From: Nonomuraea turcica
GTDB taxonomy: Bacteria > Actinomycetota > Actinomycetes > Streptosporangiales > Streptosporangiaceae
Direction of reading: 5' to 3'
Assembly: GCF_030718205.1 (NCBI RefSeq)
Contig: NZ_JAUZQF010000001.1
Coordinates: 496,001 to 560,000 of the forward strand
Length of the DNA stretch: 64,000 nucleotides
This document shows, piece after piece, positions 1 through 9,067 of the stretch (positions are counted from its first letter, which is position 1; each line of letters starts with the position of its first letter). Below the pieces are notes generated by a model. It searched no databases and had not been told where the DNA came from. It saw only the letters and a program-made list of their open reading frames with translations. The position numbers were made by a program, and so were the translations under genes.

Positions 1-1
1 C

Positions 2-2689
2 TGGAACCACGGTTCCAGGCCCGCGCCGAACGATCCGTGCCCGTCCGGGGGCTCCTCTTCCAGCGGCGTGGCCTTCTACAACGGCGGCTCCTACCCCGAC
101 GCCTACGACGGCGCGATGTTCTTCTCCGACTACAGCCGATCGTGCGTCTGGGTCATGACCAAGGGCGCCAACGGCCTGCCCGACCCGGCGACCATCGCCA
201 CCTTCGACTCGGGAATCCCCGCGGTGGAGGTGCAGACCGGCCCCGGCGGAGACCTCTTCGCGGTCGACTACGCCAACGGGCAGATCATCCGCTACATCTA
301 CAACAACACCCCGCCGAGCGCCGTCATCGGCGCGAGCGCCACGTCGGGCAACGCGCCGCTCGCGGTGAACTTCACCTCCGCCGGCTCCGCGGACGCCGAC
401 GGCGACCCGCTCACCTTCCGGTGGGACCTGGACGGCGACGGCGAGTTCGACGACTCCACCTCGGCCACCCCGTCCTTCACCTACACCCAGCCGGGCTCCT
501 ATGTGGTGAAGCTGCGAGCCGACGACGGGCGTGGCGGCCGGGGCGACGCCACCGTCACGATCAACGTGAGCAACACGCCGCCGGCCGCGGCCATCGGCTC
601 CCCGTCGTCCTCCCTCACCTGGGCGGTCGGAGACACGATCGCGTTCTCCGGCACCGGCACGGACGCCCAGGACGGCACGATCCCGGGGTCGCGGATGTCG
701 TGGAAGCTGATCATGCATCACTGCCCCGGCACCTGCCACGAGCACGAGATCACCACGTTCACCGGCACGAGCGGCTCCTTCGCCCCTCCGGACCACGAAT
801 ATCCCGCTCACCTGGAGCTCAGGCTGACCGTGACGGACGCGCACGGCCTGACCGACACCAAGAGCGTGACACTCCAGCCGAAGACGGTGGACCTGACCTT
901 CCAGACCAACCCCGCCGGGCTGCAGCTCGGCTTCAACAGCGAGCAGACCATCGCCCCCTTCACCCGGACGGTGATCGTGGGTTCGCACAACTCGATCTCC
1001 GCGCCCTCGCCGCAGAGTGCCGACGGCTTCAGCCACACGCTCGTCTCCTGGTCCGACGGCGGCGCGGCCACCCACAACATCACCGCGCCCGCCACCGCGA
1101 CGACCTATACGGCGAGCTACCAGCAGTCACAGACACCGGACGGGCTGGTGGCCGCCTACGCGATGGACGAGGGCGGCGGCACGTCCGTCGTCGACGCCTC
1201 GGGCAAGGGCAACAACGGCACGGCCGCGAACACCACGTGGTCCGTCACCGGGAAGTACGGTCAGGCGCTGTCGTTCAACGGCACGTCCAGTTGGGTCACG
1301 GCGGCCGATTCCAGCACGTTGCGGTTGACCAACGGGATGACGCTGGAGGCGTGGGTCCGGCCTGCCAGCGTCACGGGATGGCGGACGGTGTTGATGAAGG
1401 AGTTCGGCACCGATCTGGCCTACGCCATCATGGGCAGCGGCGGCAGCGGTCCCGGGGCGTACATCCACACCTCGTCGGGGGCGAACGCGCCGGCGCCGAG
1501 CAACCTGCCGTTGAACACGTGGAGCCATGTGGCGGCCACCTACGACGGGTCCACGTTGCGGATGTTCGTCAACGGTACACAGGTGTCCACCAACCTCACG
1601 GGCGGCAACCTGCGTACCGGGACGAGCCCGCTACGGATCGGTGGCAACAGCGGTTCGGGTGAGTACTTCAGCGGTCTGATCGACGAGGTCCGCATCTACA
1701 ACAAGGCGCTCACCGCGGCACAGATCGCCACCGACATGAACACGCCCGTCGGTCAGCAGGGACCGCCCGACACCCAGGCGCCCACCGCACCGGGCTCGCT
1801 GGCGGCGACCGGCGGATCGGGCAGCGCCCAGCTGACCTGGACGGCCTCGACCGACAACGTGGGCGTGACCGGGTACACCGTCCACCGGTCCGCCACCGCC
1901 GGCTTCACCCCGTCCGGCGCCAACCAGGTGGGCTCGACCGCGAGCACGTCGTTCACCGACTCGGGTGTCGAGGCGGGCACGTACTACTACCGCGTCGTGG
2001 CCTTCGACGGGTCCAGCAACACCAGTCCGTCGTCCAACGAGGCGTCGGCGGTCGTGACCCAGCCGCCCACGGTCACCGGCCTGGTGGCCGCCTACGGAAT
2101 GAACGCGGGCACCGGCACCGCCGTCGCCGACGCCTCCGGCAACGGCAACAACGGCACGGCCACCTCGGCGACCTGGGCGTCCGGCAAGTACGGCCAGGCG
2201 CTGTCGTTCAACGGCACGTCGAGTTGGGTCACGGTGGCCGATTCGAGCACGTTGCGGTTGACCAACGGGATGACCTTGGAGGCGTGGGTCCGGCCTGCCA
2301 GTGTCACGGGGTGGCGGACGGTGTTGATGAAGGAGTTCGGCACCGATCTGGCCTACGCGATCATGAGTAGTGGCGGCAGCGGTCCTGGGGCGTTCATCTT
2401 CACCTCGTCGGGGGCGAACGCGCCGGCGCCGAGCAACCTGCCGTTGAACACGTGGAGTCATGTGGCGGCCACGTACGACGGGTCCACGTTGCGGATGTTC
2501 GTCAACGGCACACAGGTGTCCACCAACCTCACGGGCGGCAACCTGCGTACCGGGACGAGCCCGCTACGGATCGGTGGCAACAGCGGTTCGGGTGAGTACT
2601 TCAGCGGTCTGATCGACGAGGTCCGCATCTACAACAAGGCGCTCACCGCGGCAGAGATCACGACCGACATGAACACGCCGGTCGGTTAG
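2..2689 (+). CDS. Secreted PKD/LamG multidomain protein, 5'-truncated by the window edge
   Basis: The reading frame is open from the first bases, so the start lies upstream; about 895 residues are visible. The first ~100 residues (FYNGGSYPD, MFFSDYSRSCVW, GGDLFAVDYANGQI) look like the end of a PQQ-type glucose/sorbosone dehydrogenase beta-propeller. Next come a PKD domain (~103-189), a second PKD-like domain (~190-295), a Bacteroidetes-type beta-sheet repeat region (~295-375), a LamG/concanavalin-like domain (~380-582), an FN3 domain (~597-685) and a second LamG (~690-895). Such architectures are extracellular and bind or process carbohydrate. The two LamG modules are almost identical, also at the DNA level. 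It converges on the next gene with a 4-bp tail overlap. Function is inferred from domains only. Confidence 0.8.
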   Translation, partial: WNHGSRPAPNDPCPSGGSSSSGVAFYNGGSYPDAYDGAMFFSDYSRSCVWVMTKGANGLPDPATIATFDSGIPAVEVQTGPGGDLFAVDYANGQIIRYIYNNTPPSAVIGASATSGNAPLAVNFTSAGSADADGDPLTFRWDLDGDGEFDDSTSATPSFTYTQPGSYVVKLRADDGRGGRGDATVTINVSNTPPAAAIGSPSSSLTWAVGDTIAFSGTGTDAQDGTIPGSRMSWKLIMHHCPGTCHEHEITTFTGTSGSFAPPDHEYPAHLELRLTVTDAHGLTDTKSVTLQPKTVDLTFQTNPAGLQLGFNSEQTIAPFTRTVIVGSHNSISAPSPQSADGFSHTLVSWSDGGAATHNITAPATATTYTASYQQSQTPDGLVAAYAMDEGGGTSVVDASGKGNNGTAANTTWSVTGKYGQALSFNGTSSWVTAADSSTLRLTNGMTLEAWVRPASVTGWRTVLMKEFGTDLAYAIMGSGGSGPGAYIHTSSGANAPAPSNLPLNTWSHVAATYDGSTLRMFVNGTQVSTNLTGGNLRTGTSPLRIGGNSGSGEYFSGLIDEVRIYNKALTAAQIATDMNTPVGQQGPPDTQAPTAPGSLAATGGSGSAQLTWTASTDNVGVTGYTVHRSATAGFTPSGANQVGSTASTSFTDSGVEAGTYYYRVVAFDGSSNTSPSSNEASAVVTQPPTVTGLVAAYGMNAGTGTAVADASGNGNNGTATSATWASGKYGQALSFNGTSSWVTVADSSTLRLTNGMTLEAWVRPASVTGWRTVLMKEFGTDLAYAIMSSGGSGPGAFIFTSSGANAPAPSNLPLNTWSHVAATYDGSTLRMFVNGTQVSTNLTGGNLRTGTSPLRIGGNSGSGEYFSGLIDEVRIYNKALTAAEITTDMNTPVG
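1262..2686 (+). repeat. Intragenic direct repeat encoding the two LamG domains
   Basis: Two copies of about 490 bp lie at 1262-1753 and 2195-2686, offset by 933 bp. By eye they differ at only a few tens of positions, mostly silent, for example GCGGCCGATTC versus GTGGCCGATTC. The FN3 domain sits between them. This is either a recent module duplication or ongoing gene conversion. Confidence 0.8.
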
Positions 2690-3516
2690 CTCCGGCTGCT
2701 CTCGTCACGCAACCAGGTGGTGTAGTCGCCCGCGCGGATCGCGCGGGCGGCTCTCCGCCTGGCCAGCACGGCCACCATGGCGAAGACGACCGCCGCGCCC
2801 ACCAGACGCGGCTCTCCGGCCACGATGGCCAACAGGTCGCGCATCCCCGTGCGCTCTCCGGCCGTGGCCGAGGTCTGCTCCAGCTCGTTCACGCTGGTCA
2901 TGGCACGCACCCGGCGGCGCAGCAGGTCGGCGACCGTACGTGGAGGCTGGATCACCGCGCGGGCGCCGGTCACGATCACGCGCTCGTCAGATGCGAACGC
3001 GTTCGAGGCGGCCAGGTCGTCGGCCATCGCCGGGGGCAGGGCGCGGATGCGGGCATTGCCCGCGTCGTTCACCGCGATGACGCCCCGGCCGAACAGCCCG
3101 GCGCGCACATGCGGCAGCCGCGTCCAGATCGCGTAATAGGCGCGGACCGGCCACGGGCGATCGGCCAGCGCCAGCTCCCGCTCGGGCGCGGCGGCGAGCG
3201 GCCCGTCCGGCGCGGCCAGCACGGCCGCGAGCGCGCGAGCGGAGGCGGTGCTCAGCCCGATGTCGGCGTCCACGTACAGCCGGGGATATCCACGTGCAGC
3301 CTCATCGCCCATCCGCAGCGCCTCGCGCTTGGAGGGGACCGGCGTCGTCAGGACGCGGACATCGTACGGCTGCGCCACGGCGACCGTGCCGTCGGTGCAG
3401 CCGTTGGCCACGACGACGACGTCGAACTCGCCCGGCGCGGCGTCACGGAGCAGGCCGTCCAGCAGCCGGCCGATCACTTTGGCCTCGTTGTGGGCCGGAA
3501 TCACGACGCTCACCAC
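2686..3516 (-). CDS. Family 2 glycosyltransferase
   Basis: A 276-residue protein beginning SVVIPAHNEAKVIGRLLDGL, the canonical GT-A start of GT2 enzymes. VVVANGCTDGT and the acidic metal-binding motif YVDADIG (~residue 88) follow. The C-terminus has one hydrophobic segment (~235-252) that could anchor the enzyme to the membrane. It should transfer a nucleotide-activated sugar during surface polysaccharide assembly; donor and acceptor are unknown. Its start overlaps the end of the upstream RmlC gene by 7 bp, so the two are probably translated as one operon. Confidence 0.85.
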   Translation of the reverse strand: MVSVVIPAHNEAKVIGRLLDGLLRDAAPGEFDVVVVANGCTDGTVAVAQPYDVRVLTTPVPSKREALRMGDEAARGYPRLYVDADIGLSTASARALAAVLAAPDGPLAAAPERELALADRPWPVRAYYAIWTRLPHVRAGLFGRGVIAVNDAGNARIRALPPAMADDLAASNAFASDERVIVTGARAVIQPPRTVADLLRRRVRAMTSVNELEQTSATAGERTGMRDLLAIVAGEPRLVGAAVVFAMVAVLARRRAARAIRAGDYTTWLRDESSRS

Positions 3517-4067
3517 GATGGCAGTATCCCTGCCTCACGGGCCTGCGCGAGCGTGGGCGCCGCGGCGTCCTTGGCCGAGAGGATCGGCTCACCGCCGAGC
3601 GGCCATTCGATGCCGAGCTCCGGATCCAGCGGGTGGATGCCGTGCTCGCGTGCCGGCTCGTACGCGGTGGAGCAGAGGTAGATGACCGTGGCCGATTCGC
3701 TGAGCGCCAGGAAGCCATGGCCTAAGCCTTCGGCGAGGTAGACCCCGCAGCGCGACACGTCGTCCAAGCGCACCGCCTCCCACTGGCCGAAGGTGGGCGA
3801 GCCCACGCGTACGTCGACGACGACGTCCAGCACCTCGCCCGCCACGCACGTGACGTATTTGGCCTGGCCCGGCGGGACGTCGGCGAAGTGGATGCCGCGC
3901 AGCACGCCGCGCCCGGAGACCGAGCAGTTCACCTGGGCGAGCTCCATCGAGTGCCCCAGCGCCTCCCGCAGGTCTGCCGCGCGGAAGGCTTCCAGGAAAT
4001 CGCCACGTGGATCGCTGTGGATGCGGGGGGTGTAGAGCAAGGCTCCATCGATGCTCAGGCGTTTCAT
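3510..4067 (-). CDS. RmlC-type dTDP-4-dehydro-6-deoxyhexose 3,5-epimerase
   Basis: A 185-residue cupin. It shows the RmlC hallmarks DPRGDFLEAF, RGIHFADVPPGQAKYV with the catalytic His in RGxH, a VVDVRVGSPTFGQW strand, and GLGHGFLALSE. It should epimerise C3 and/or C5 of an NDP-4-keto-6-deoxyhexose. A second, divergent RmlC homologue lies at 18421-18969, so the locus may make two differently configured deoxysugars. No rmlA, B or D lies in the window. Transcribed divergently from the C-methyltransferase operon. Confidence 0.85.
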   Translation of the reverse strand: MKRLSIDGALLYTPRIHSDPRGDFLEAFRAADLREALGHSMELAQVNCSVSGRGVLRGIHFADVPPGQAKYVTCVAGEVLDVVVDVRVGSPTFGQWEAVRLDDVSRCGVYLAEGLGHGFLALSESATVIYLCSTAYEPAREHGIHPLDPELGIEWPLGGEPILSAKDAAAPTLAQAREAGILPSW

Positions 4068-4076
4068 GAGGACACT

Positions 4077-4105
4077 TGTAACACTCTTTGGCGCTCACCC
4101 GAAGT
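4077..4105 (+). promoter_or_regulatory. ECF-sigma-like promoter P1 of the sugar-modification operon
   Basis: TGTAAC (4077-4082), a 17-nt spacer, then CGAAGT (4100-4105), 56-61 nt before the methyltransferase start codon. The same arrangement with identical spacing precedes four other transcription units of this locus. GTAAC resembles the -35 element I recall for BldN-type ECF sigma factors; the assignment is inference. Confidence 0.55.
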
Positions 4106-4160
4106 ACGGCTGTGGGTGGTCAAAGGGGGAAATTTTGGCTTTTTCGGGTGGGGGCCATTG

Positions 4161-5369
4161 TTGAAGAAATCGTGCCGGCTGTGTGGCTCGGCGGACCTGG
4201 TCGGCGTGGTGGATCTCGGGGCGACACCGCCCTGTGAGCTCTTCCTCACCGAGGAACAGCTCGACGAGCCCGAGCTCACCTATCCGCTTCACCTGCGGGT
4301 CTGTACCAGCTGCTGGCTGGCTCAGATTCCGCCGCTGATCACGCCGGAAGAGACGTTCACCGAATACGCCTACTTCGCGTCCTATTCCGCTTCCTGGGTG
4401 GAGCATGCGCGGCAGTTCGTCGACGCGGCTGTGGAACGTTTGAAGCCGGCGTTCGTGGTCGAGGCTGCCAGCAACGACGGCTACCTGTTGCAGCACGTGG
4501 TCGAGCGGGGCGTCCGGTGCCTGGGCATCGAACCGTCGGCCAACGTGGGGCAGGCGGCCAAGGACAAGGGCGTGCCGACGCTCACCGCGTTCCTGACGCC
4601 GGAGACGGGGGCCGCGGTGCGGGCCGAGCACGGTCCCGCAAACCTGGTCGTGGCCAACAACGTCTACGCGCACATCCCCGACGTGATCGGCTTCACCGAG
4701 GGGCTGCGCGCCCTGGTGGCCGACGACGGCTGGGTGTCGATCGAGGTCCAGCACCTGCTGACGCTCATGGAGCTGAACCAGTACGACACGATCTATCACG
4801 AGCACTTCCAGTACTACACGGTCGCCTCCGCGCAGCGGGCGCTGGCCAGTGGCGGGCTGACGCTGGTGGACGTCGAGCTGCTGCCCACCCATGGCGGGTC
4901 CATCCGGCTGTGGGCGCGGCCGTCGGGCAGCCCGTCCGATCGGGTGCTCGACGTGCTGGCACGGGAGAAGGCCGCCGGGCTGCACGACCTGTCCGGCTAC
5001 GCCGGCTTCGCCGACCGGGTGGCACGCGTCCGCCGTGACCTGCTCCGCTTCCTCATCACCGCCGCCGAAGAAGGCAAGACGGTCGTCGGCTACGGCGCGC
5101 CCGGGAAGGGCAACACGCTGCTCAACCACTGTGGCATCCGCCAGGACCTGCTGGCCTACACGGTGGACCGCAACCCGTACAAGCACGGCAGGTTCACTCC
5201 GGGCACCAGGATCCCCATCGCTCCGCCGGAGCGCATCGCCCAAGATCGTCCGGACTATGTGCTGGTCCTGCCGTGGAACCTGCGCGAAGAGCTCACCGCT
5301 CAGCTCTCCTATGTGCACGAATGGGGAGGCCGTCTGGTCTTCCCGATCCCACACCTGGAGGTCGTGTGA
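4161..5369 (+). CDS. NDP-hexose C-methyltransferase (TylCIII/NovU type)
   Basis: About 402 residues from a TTG start (TTG codons at 4158 and 4161, GGGTGGGGG just upstream). The frame is open further upstream, but that part runs antisense through rmlC and is not credible. The N-terminus has a four-Cys zinc site (C5, C8, C48, C51) typical of the putative zinc-binding domain of sugar C-methyltransferases. A SAM-binding motif VVEAASNDGYLLQ follows (~94-106), and the C-terminal domain carries VGYGAPGKGNTLLNHCGI. Known relatives put a methyl branch on C3 or C5 of NDP-4-keto sugars. Here it is coupled by a GTGA overlap to a cytidylyltransferase, so a CDP-linked branched sugar is likely. Confidence 0.85.
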   Translation: MKKSCRLCGSADLVGVVDLGATPPCELFLTEEQLDEPELTYPLHLRVCTSCWLAQIPPLITPEETFTEYAYFASYSASWVEHARQFVDAAVERLKPAFVVEAASNDGYLLQHVVERGVRCLGIEPSANVGQAAKDKGVPTLTAFLTPETGAAVRAEHGPANLVVANNVYAHIPDVIGFTEGLRALVADDGWVSIEVQHLLTLMELNQYDTIYHEHFQYYTVASAQRALASGGLTLVDVELLPTHGGSIRLWARPSGSPSDRVLDVLAREKAAGLHDLSGYAGFADRVARVRRDLLRFLITAAEEGKTVVGYGAPGKGNTLLNHCGIRQDLLAYTVDRNPYKHGRFTPGTRIPIAPPERIAQDRPDYVLVLPWNLREELTAQLSYVHEWGGRLVFPIPHLEVV

Positions 5370-6145
5370 AGGTCGTCCTGTTCTGTGGAGGCTTTGGCAC
5401 GCGCATGCGCACCGGTGTCCCGGGCGAGGTGCCCAAGCCGATGGCGCTCGTCGGCCCGCGACCGCTGCTCTGGCACGTCATGCGCTACTACGCGCACTTC
5501 GGGCACAAGGAGTTCATCCTGTGCCTGGGCTACGGCGCCCACCACATCAAGGACTTCTTCCTCGGCTACCAGGAGGCCACGTCCAACGATTTCGTGTTAC
5601 GCGGCGGCAAGGTCGAGCTGCTGTCGAGCGACATCTCCGACTGGTCGATCTCCTTCGTGCAGACCGGGCCTAACTCCCCGATCGGTGAACGGCTGCGCCG
5701 CGTCCGTCCCTACTTGGGCGGCGACGAGGTATTCCTCGCGAACTACGCGGACGTACTCACCGACGCACCGCTGCCCGACATCATCGACCGCTTCGTCGAA
5801 TCGGGCGCGGCCGCCTCGATGATGGTCGTGCCGCCGTCGCAGACCTTCCACTGCGTGGATGTGGGCGAGAACGGCCTGGTCGGGGGGATCTCGCCGGTCA
5901 GCGAGATGCCGGTGTGGGTCAACGGTGGCTACTTCGTGCTGACCCAGGAGGTCTTCCAGCACATCCCGGAGAACGGGGACCTGGTCGCCGACGGCTGCGT
6001 GGAACTGGCCAAGCGCGGACGCCTGCTGGCCTACCCGCACCGCGGCTACTGGCGGCCGACCGACACCGTGAACCAGCGGATGGAACTGGACGAGGCCTAC
6101 TCCCGCGGCGAGCGGCCTTGGGCCCTGTGGGAACGGTCCCAATGA
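5366..6145 (+). CDS. rfbF: Glucose-1-phosphate cytidylyltransferase-like nucleotidyltransferase
   Basis: 259 residues from GTG 5366, whose start overlaps the previous stop. The opening KVVLFCGGFGTRM plus EVPKPMALVGPRPLLWHVM is the sugar-nucleotidyltransferase signature, and ANYADVLTD and WVNGGYFVL match the RfbF/DdhA family. It should make CDP-glucose from CTP and glucose-1-phosphate, the entry to CDP-3,6-dideoxy or C-branched sugars. A matching CDP-glucose 4,6-dehydratase is not obvious in the window, although the SDR two genes downstream may serve. Specificity for CTP rather than UTP or dTTP is inferred from family resemblance. Confidence 0.8.
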   Translation: MKVVLFCGGFGTRMRTGVPGEVPKPMALVGPRPLLWHVMRYYAHFGHKEFILCLGYGAHHIKDFFLGYQEATSNDFVLRGGKVELLSSDISDWSISFVQTGPNSPIGERLRRVRPYLGGDEVFLANYADVLTDAPLPDIIDRFVESGAAASMMVVPPSQTFHCVDVGENGLVGGISPVSEMPVWVNGGYFVLTQEVFQHIPENGDLVADGCVELAKRGRLLAYPHRGYWRPTDTVNQRMELDEAYSRGERPWALWERSQ

Positions 6146-6789
6146 TCGGCCTGCGCGCGGGAGGGCTCACTGGCATCGTGGCACTCGCCGCGCACTGTGA
6201 CGACCTAGCGATCGGGGCGGGCGGCAGCCTGCTGACGATCTGCGCCGCCCGGCCCGGCATCCGCGTGGACGCGCTGGTGCTGTCCGGCGGCGGGAGTGAG
6301 CGCGAGTACGAGGAGCGCGCGGCGCTGGCGGACTTCTGCCCGGGCGCGGATCTCCGGGTCACCGTGCTGAAGCTGCCCGACGGCTACCTGCCGGCCAGGT
6401 GGGAGGAGGCCAAGACCGCGGTGGAGGAGCTCCGTGCCCGCACCGAACCCGGCCTGATCTTCGCGCCCTGGCGGGGCGACGCCCACCAGGACCACCGGGG
6501 ACTGGCCAAGCTCGTGCCCACGGCCTTCCGCGACCACCTGACGTTCGGCTACGAGATCGTCAAATGGGACGGCGACCTCGCCGCGCCCGCTGTGTACCAG
6601 CCGCTCTCGGCGGAGGTGGCGGAGCTGAAGGTGGATCTGCTCCAGCGCCACTACGCCTCCCAGCGGCACCGGCCCTGGTACGACCGCGAGGCGTTCCTGG
6701 GCCTGGCCCGCATCCGCGGCATCGAGTGCCACACCCGCTATGCCGAGGCCTTTCACGTTTCCAAGCTGACCGTCGATCTGGAGAACTGA
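6142..6789 (+). CDS. PIG-L family (LmbE-like) deacetylase
   Basis: 215 residues, starting at the ATG within an ATGA overlap. The metal site typical of PIG-L enzymes is recognisable: AAHCDDLAIGAGG (HxDD, ~14-26) and PWRGDAHQDHRG with the later His pair. The usual His-Pro-Asp-Asp is His-Cys-Asp-Asp here. Family members are zinc hydrolases that remove acetyl groups from N-acetylglucosamine-type substrates. In this operon the substrate is probably a nucleotide sugar or lipid-linked sugar. No signal peptide, so it is cytosolic. Confidence 0.8.
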   Translation: MIGLRAGGLTGIVALAAHCDDLAIGAGGSLLTICAARPGIRVDALVLSGGGSEREYEERAALADFCPGADLRVTVLKLPDGYLPARWEEAKTAVEELRARTEPGLIFAPWRGDAHQDHRGLAKLVPTAFRDHLTFGYEIVKWDGDLAAPAVYQPLSAEVAELKVDLLQRHYASQRHRPWYDREAFLGLARIRGIECHTRYAEAFHVSKLTVDLEN

Positions 6790-7805
6790 TGCGGGTACTT
6801 CTCACCGGCCACCAGGGCTACCTGGGCAGCGTGATGGCCCCCATGCTGAGTGAGGCCGGGCACCAGGTGGCCGGCCTGGACTCCGGCCTGTTCGCCGACT
6901 GCCTGCTCGGCCCCGCTCCCGAGACGATCGAGGCGCACGCCGTGGACCTGCGTGACGTGGGTCCCGAACACGTGGCCGGATTCGACGCGGTGATCCACCT
7001 GGCCGCGCTGTCCAACGACCCGCTCGGCGCGCTCGCGCCCGACCTGACCTACGACATCAACCACCACGCCTCCGTCCGGCTGGCCAGGCTGGCCAAGGAG
7101 GCGGGCGTGCGCCGCTTCCTGTACGCCTCCACCTGCTCGGTCTACGGCGCGTCCGGCGGCGAGGACCTGCTGGACGAGGAGGCGCCGCTGCGCCCGGTGA
7201 CGCCGTACGCCGAATCCAAGGTGCGGGTCGAAGACGACCTGGTCGACCTGGCCGACGACGACTTCACGCCGGTGTTCCTGCGCAACGCCACAGCCTTCGG
7301 GTTCTCGCCGCGGCTGCGTGCCGACATCGTGCTGAACAACCTGGTGGGCCACGCGTACCTGACCGGCGAGGTCCGGGTGCTGTCCGACGGCACCCCATGG
7401 CGCCCGCTGGTGCACGCCAGGGACATCGCCGAGGCCTTCGCGGTCGCTCTCGTCGCCCCTCGCGAAGCCGTACACGCGACGGCCTTCAACGTGGGCACCG
7501 AGGTCAACAACGTGACCGTCGCCGAGATCGCGGCCGAAGTGGTCGCCGCGGTGCCCGGATCGACGCTGGCGATCACCGGCGAGACGGGAGCCGATCCGCG
7601 CTCCTATCGCGTCGACTTCTCCCGGATCAGGGCCGCGCTGGGCTACGAGGCGCGCTGGACGGTCAAGGCGGGGGCGGTGGAGCTGATCGACGCCTACCGC
7701 GAACACGGCCTGACCAAGCAGGACTTCGAACGCCGCTTCACCAGGCTGGCCCGGCTCGCCGACCGGCGCGCGGCCGGCACCGTCGACGAAACCCTGCGGC
7801 CATGA
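6789..7805 (+). CDS. NAD-dependent sugar epimerase/dehydratase (extended SDR)
   Basis: 338 residues, start overlapping the preceding stop (TGATG). The Rossmann motif GHQGYLGS sits at ~7-14, the active-site Ser/Thr region in YASTCSVYG, and the catalytic YAESK near residue 143. It belongs to the extended SDRs that act on NDP sugars. In this operon it is the best candidate for the dehydratase, epimerase or 4-ketoreductase step on the CDP-sugar. The exact reaction cannot be read from the sequence. Confidence 0.8.
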   Translation: MRVLLTGHQGYLGSVMAPMLSEAGHQVAGLDSGLFADCLLGPAPETIEAHAVDLRDVGPEHVAGFDAVIHLAALSNDPLGALAPDLTYDINHHASVRLARLAKEAGVRRFLYASTCSVYGASGGEDLLDEEAPLRPVTPYAESKVRVEDDLVDLADDDFTPVFLRNATAFGFSPRLRADIVLNNLVGHAYLTGEVRVLSDGTPWRPLVHARDIAEAFAVALVAPREAVHATAFNVGTEVNNVTVAEIAAEVVAAVPGSTLAITGETGADPRSYRVDFSRIRAALGYEARWTVKAGAVELIDAYREHGLTKQDFERRFTRLARLADRRAAGTVDETLRP

Positions 7806-9067
7806 CCGGCGCCGATATGCACGATCTGGTACGGCGGCTCTATCCACTGTGCCGGAGCATCACCGGCGCCGGACTGCGGCGCACCCTGGAGATCATCGGT
7901 GAGTCGATCCCGCTGGAGATCACCGAGGTGCCGACGGGGACCAACGTCCTCGACTGGACGATCCCCCGGGAATGGAACATCCGCGATGCCTACATCAAGG
8001 ACGCCGCGGGGAACAAGGTGGTCGACTTCCAGGAGTCCAACCTGCACGTCGTCGGGTACAGCGTGCCGGTCGAGGCCACCATGTCCCTGGAGGAGCTGCG
8101 CGGGCACCTGCACACCCTGCCCGACCAGCCGGACCTGATCCCGTACCGGACCAGCTACTACGCCGAGACCTGGGGCTTCTGCCTGAGCCAGAACACCCTG
8201 GACGGGCTGGCGGACGGGCCGTACGAGGTCAAGATCGACGCCACGCTCGCCGACGGACACCTGACCTACGGTGAGCACGTGATCCGCGGCAGGAGCTCCG
8301 AGGAAGTGCTGATCTCCTGCCACATCTGCCATCCCTCGCTGGCCAACGACAACCTGGCCGGGGTGGCGGTGGCCGTCGCGCTGGCGCAGCGCCTGTCCGA
8401 TCCCTGGTACACCTATCGGTTCATCTTCGCGCCCGGCACCATCGGCGCGATCACCTGGCTCGCGCTCAACCGGGAGAACACCGACCGGATCAGGCACGGC
8501 GTGACCCTGGCCTGCGCGGGAGACAGCGGCGCGATCACCTACAAGCGCAGCAGGCGTGGCGACGCCGAGATCGACCAGGTCTTCGCGCACGTGCTGAAGG
8601 ACAGGCCGCACACCATCCTGGACTTCTCTCCCTACGGCTACGACGAGCGGCAGTATTGCTCGCCGGGCTTCAACCTCGCCGTCGGCTCGTTGACCAGGAC
8701 GCCCTACGGAAGCTACCCGGAGTATCACACCTCCGCTGACAACCCCGGCTTCGTGCGTCCTGAGGCCATGGAGGACACCCTGGAGACGCTGTGGGCGGCC
8801 GTGCGGGTCCTGGAGGGCAACCGCCGCTACCAGAACCTCAGCCCGTACGGCGAGCCCCAGCTGGGAACCCGAGGCCTGTACGGGTCACTTGGCGGACGCA
8901 GTGACACGAAGCAGGCCCAGATGGCGATGTTGTGGGTGTTGAACCTTTCCGACGGGCTGAACAGCCTCCTGGACATCGCGGAACGGTCGAACCTGCCGTT
9001 CCAGGCATTGGCGGACGCGGCACTCTCCCTGCAGAGCGCGGGCCTGGTGAAGGAGTGGATGGGTTGA
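7802..9067 (+). CDS. DUF4910/DUF2172 aminopeptidase-like protein
   Basis: 421 residues from the ATG overlapping the previous stop. The fold resembles zinc aminopeptidases: ISCHICHPSLANDNLAG (~175-191) and EYHTSADNPGF carry likely metal ligands. An N-terminal segment (DLVRRLYPLCRSITG) and a C-terminal winged-helix-like tail (FQALADAALSLQSAGLV) match the DUF4910 group as I remember it. Proteins of this group commonly sit in polysaccharide and natural-product sugar clusters, but their reaction is not established. Linked by overlaps on both sides to the sugar operon. Confidence 0.75.
   Translation: MTGADMHDLVRRLYPLCRSITGAGLRRTLEIIGESIPLEITEVPTGTNVLDWTIPREWNIRDAYIKDAAGNKVVDFQESNLHVVGYSVPVEATMSLEELRGHLHTLPDQPDLIPYRTSYYAETWGFCLSQNTLDGLADGPYEVKIDATLADGHLTYGEHVIRGRSSEEVLISCHICHPSLANDNLAGVAVAVALAQRLSDPWYTYRFIFAPGTIGAITWLALNRENTDRIRHGVTLACAGDSGAITYKRSRRGDAEIDQVFAHVLKDRPHTILDFSPYGYDERQYCSPGFNLAVGSLTRTPYGSYPEYHTSADNPGFVRPEAMEDTLETLWAAVRVLEGNRRYQNLSPYGEPQLGTRGLYGSLGGRSDTKQAQMAMLWVLNLSDGLNSLLDIAERSNLPFQALADAALSLQSAGLVKEWMG

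Noticed and set aside
37..1662. A 541-codon Arg-rich frame overlapping the PKD/LamG gene
   Set aside because: Shadow in another frame; the PKD/LamG frame has clear domains.
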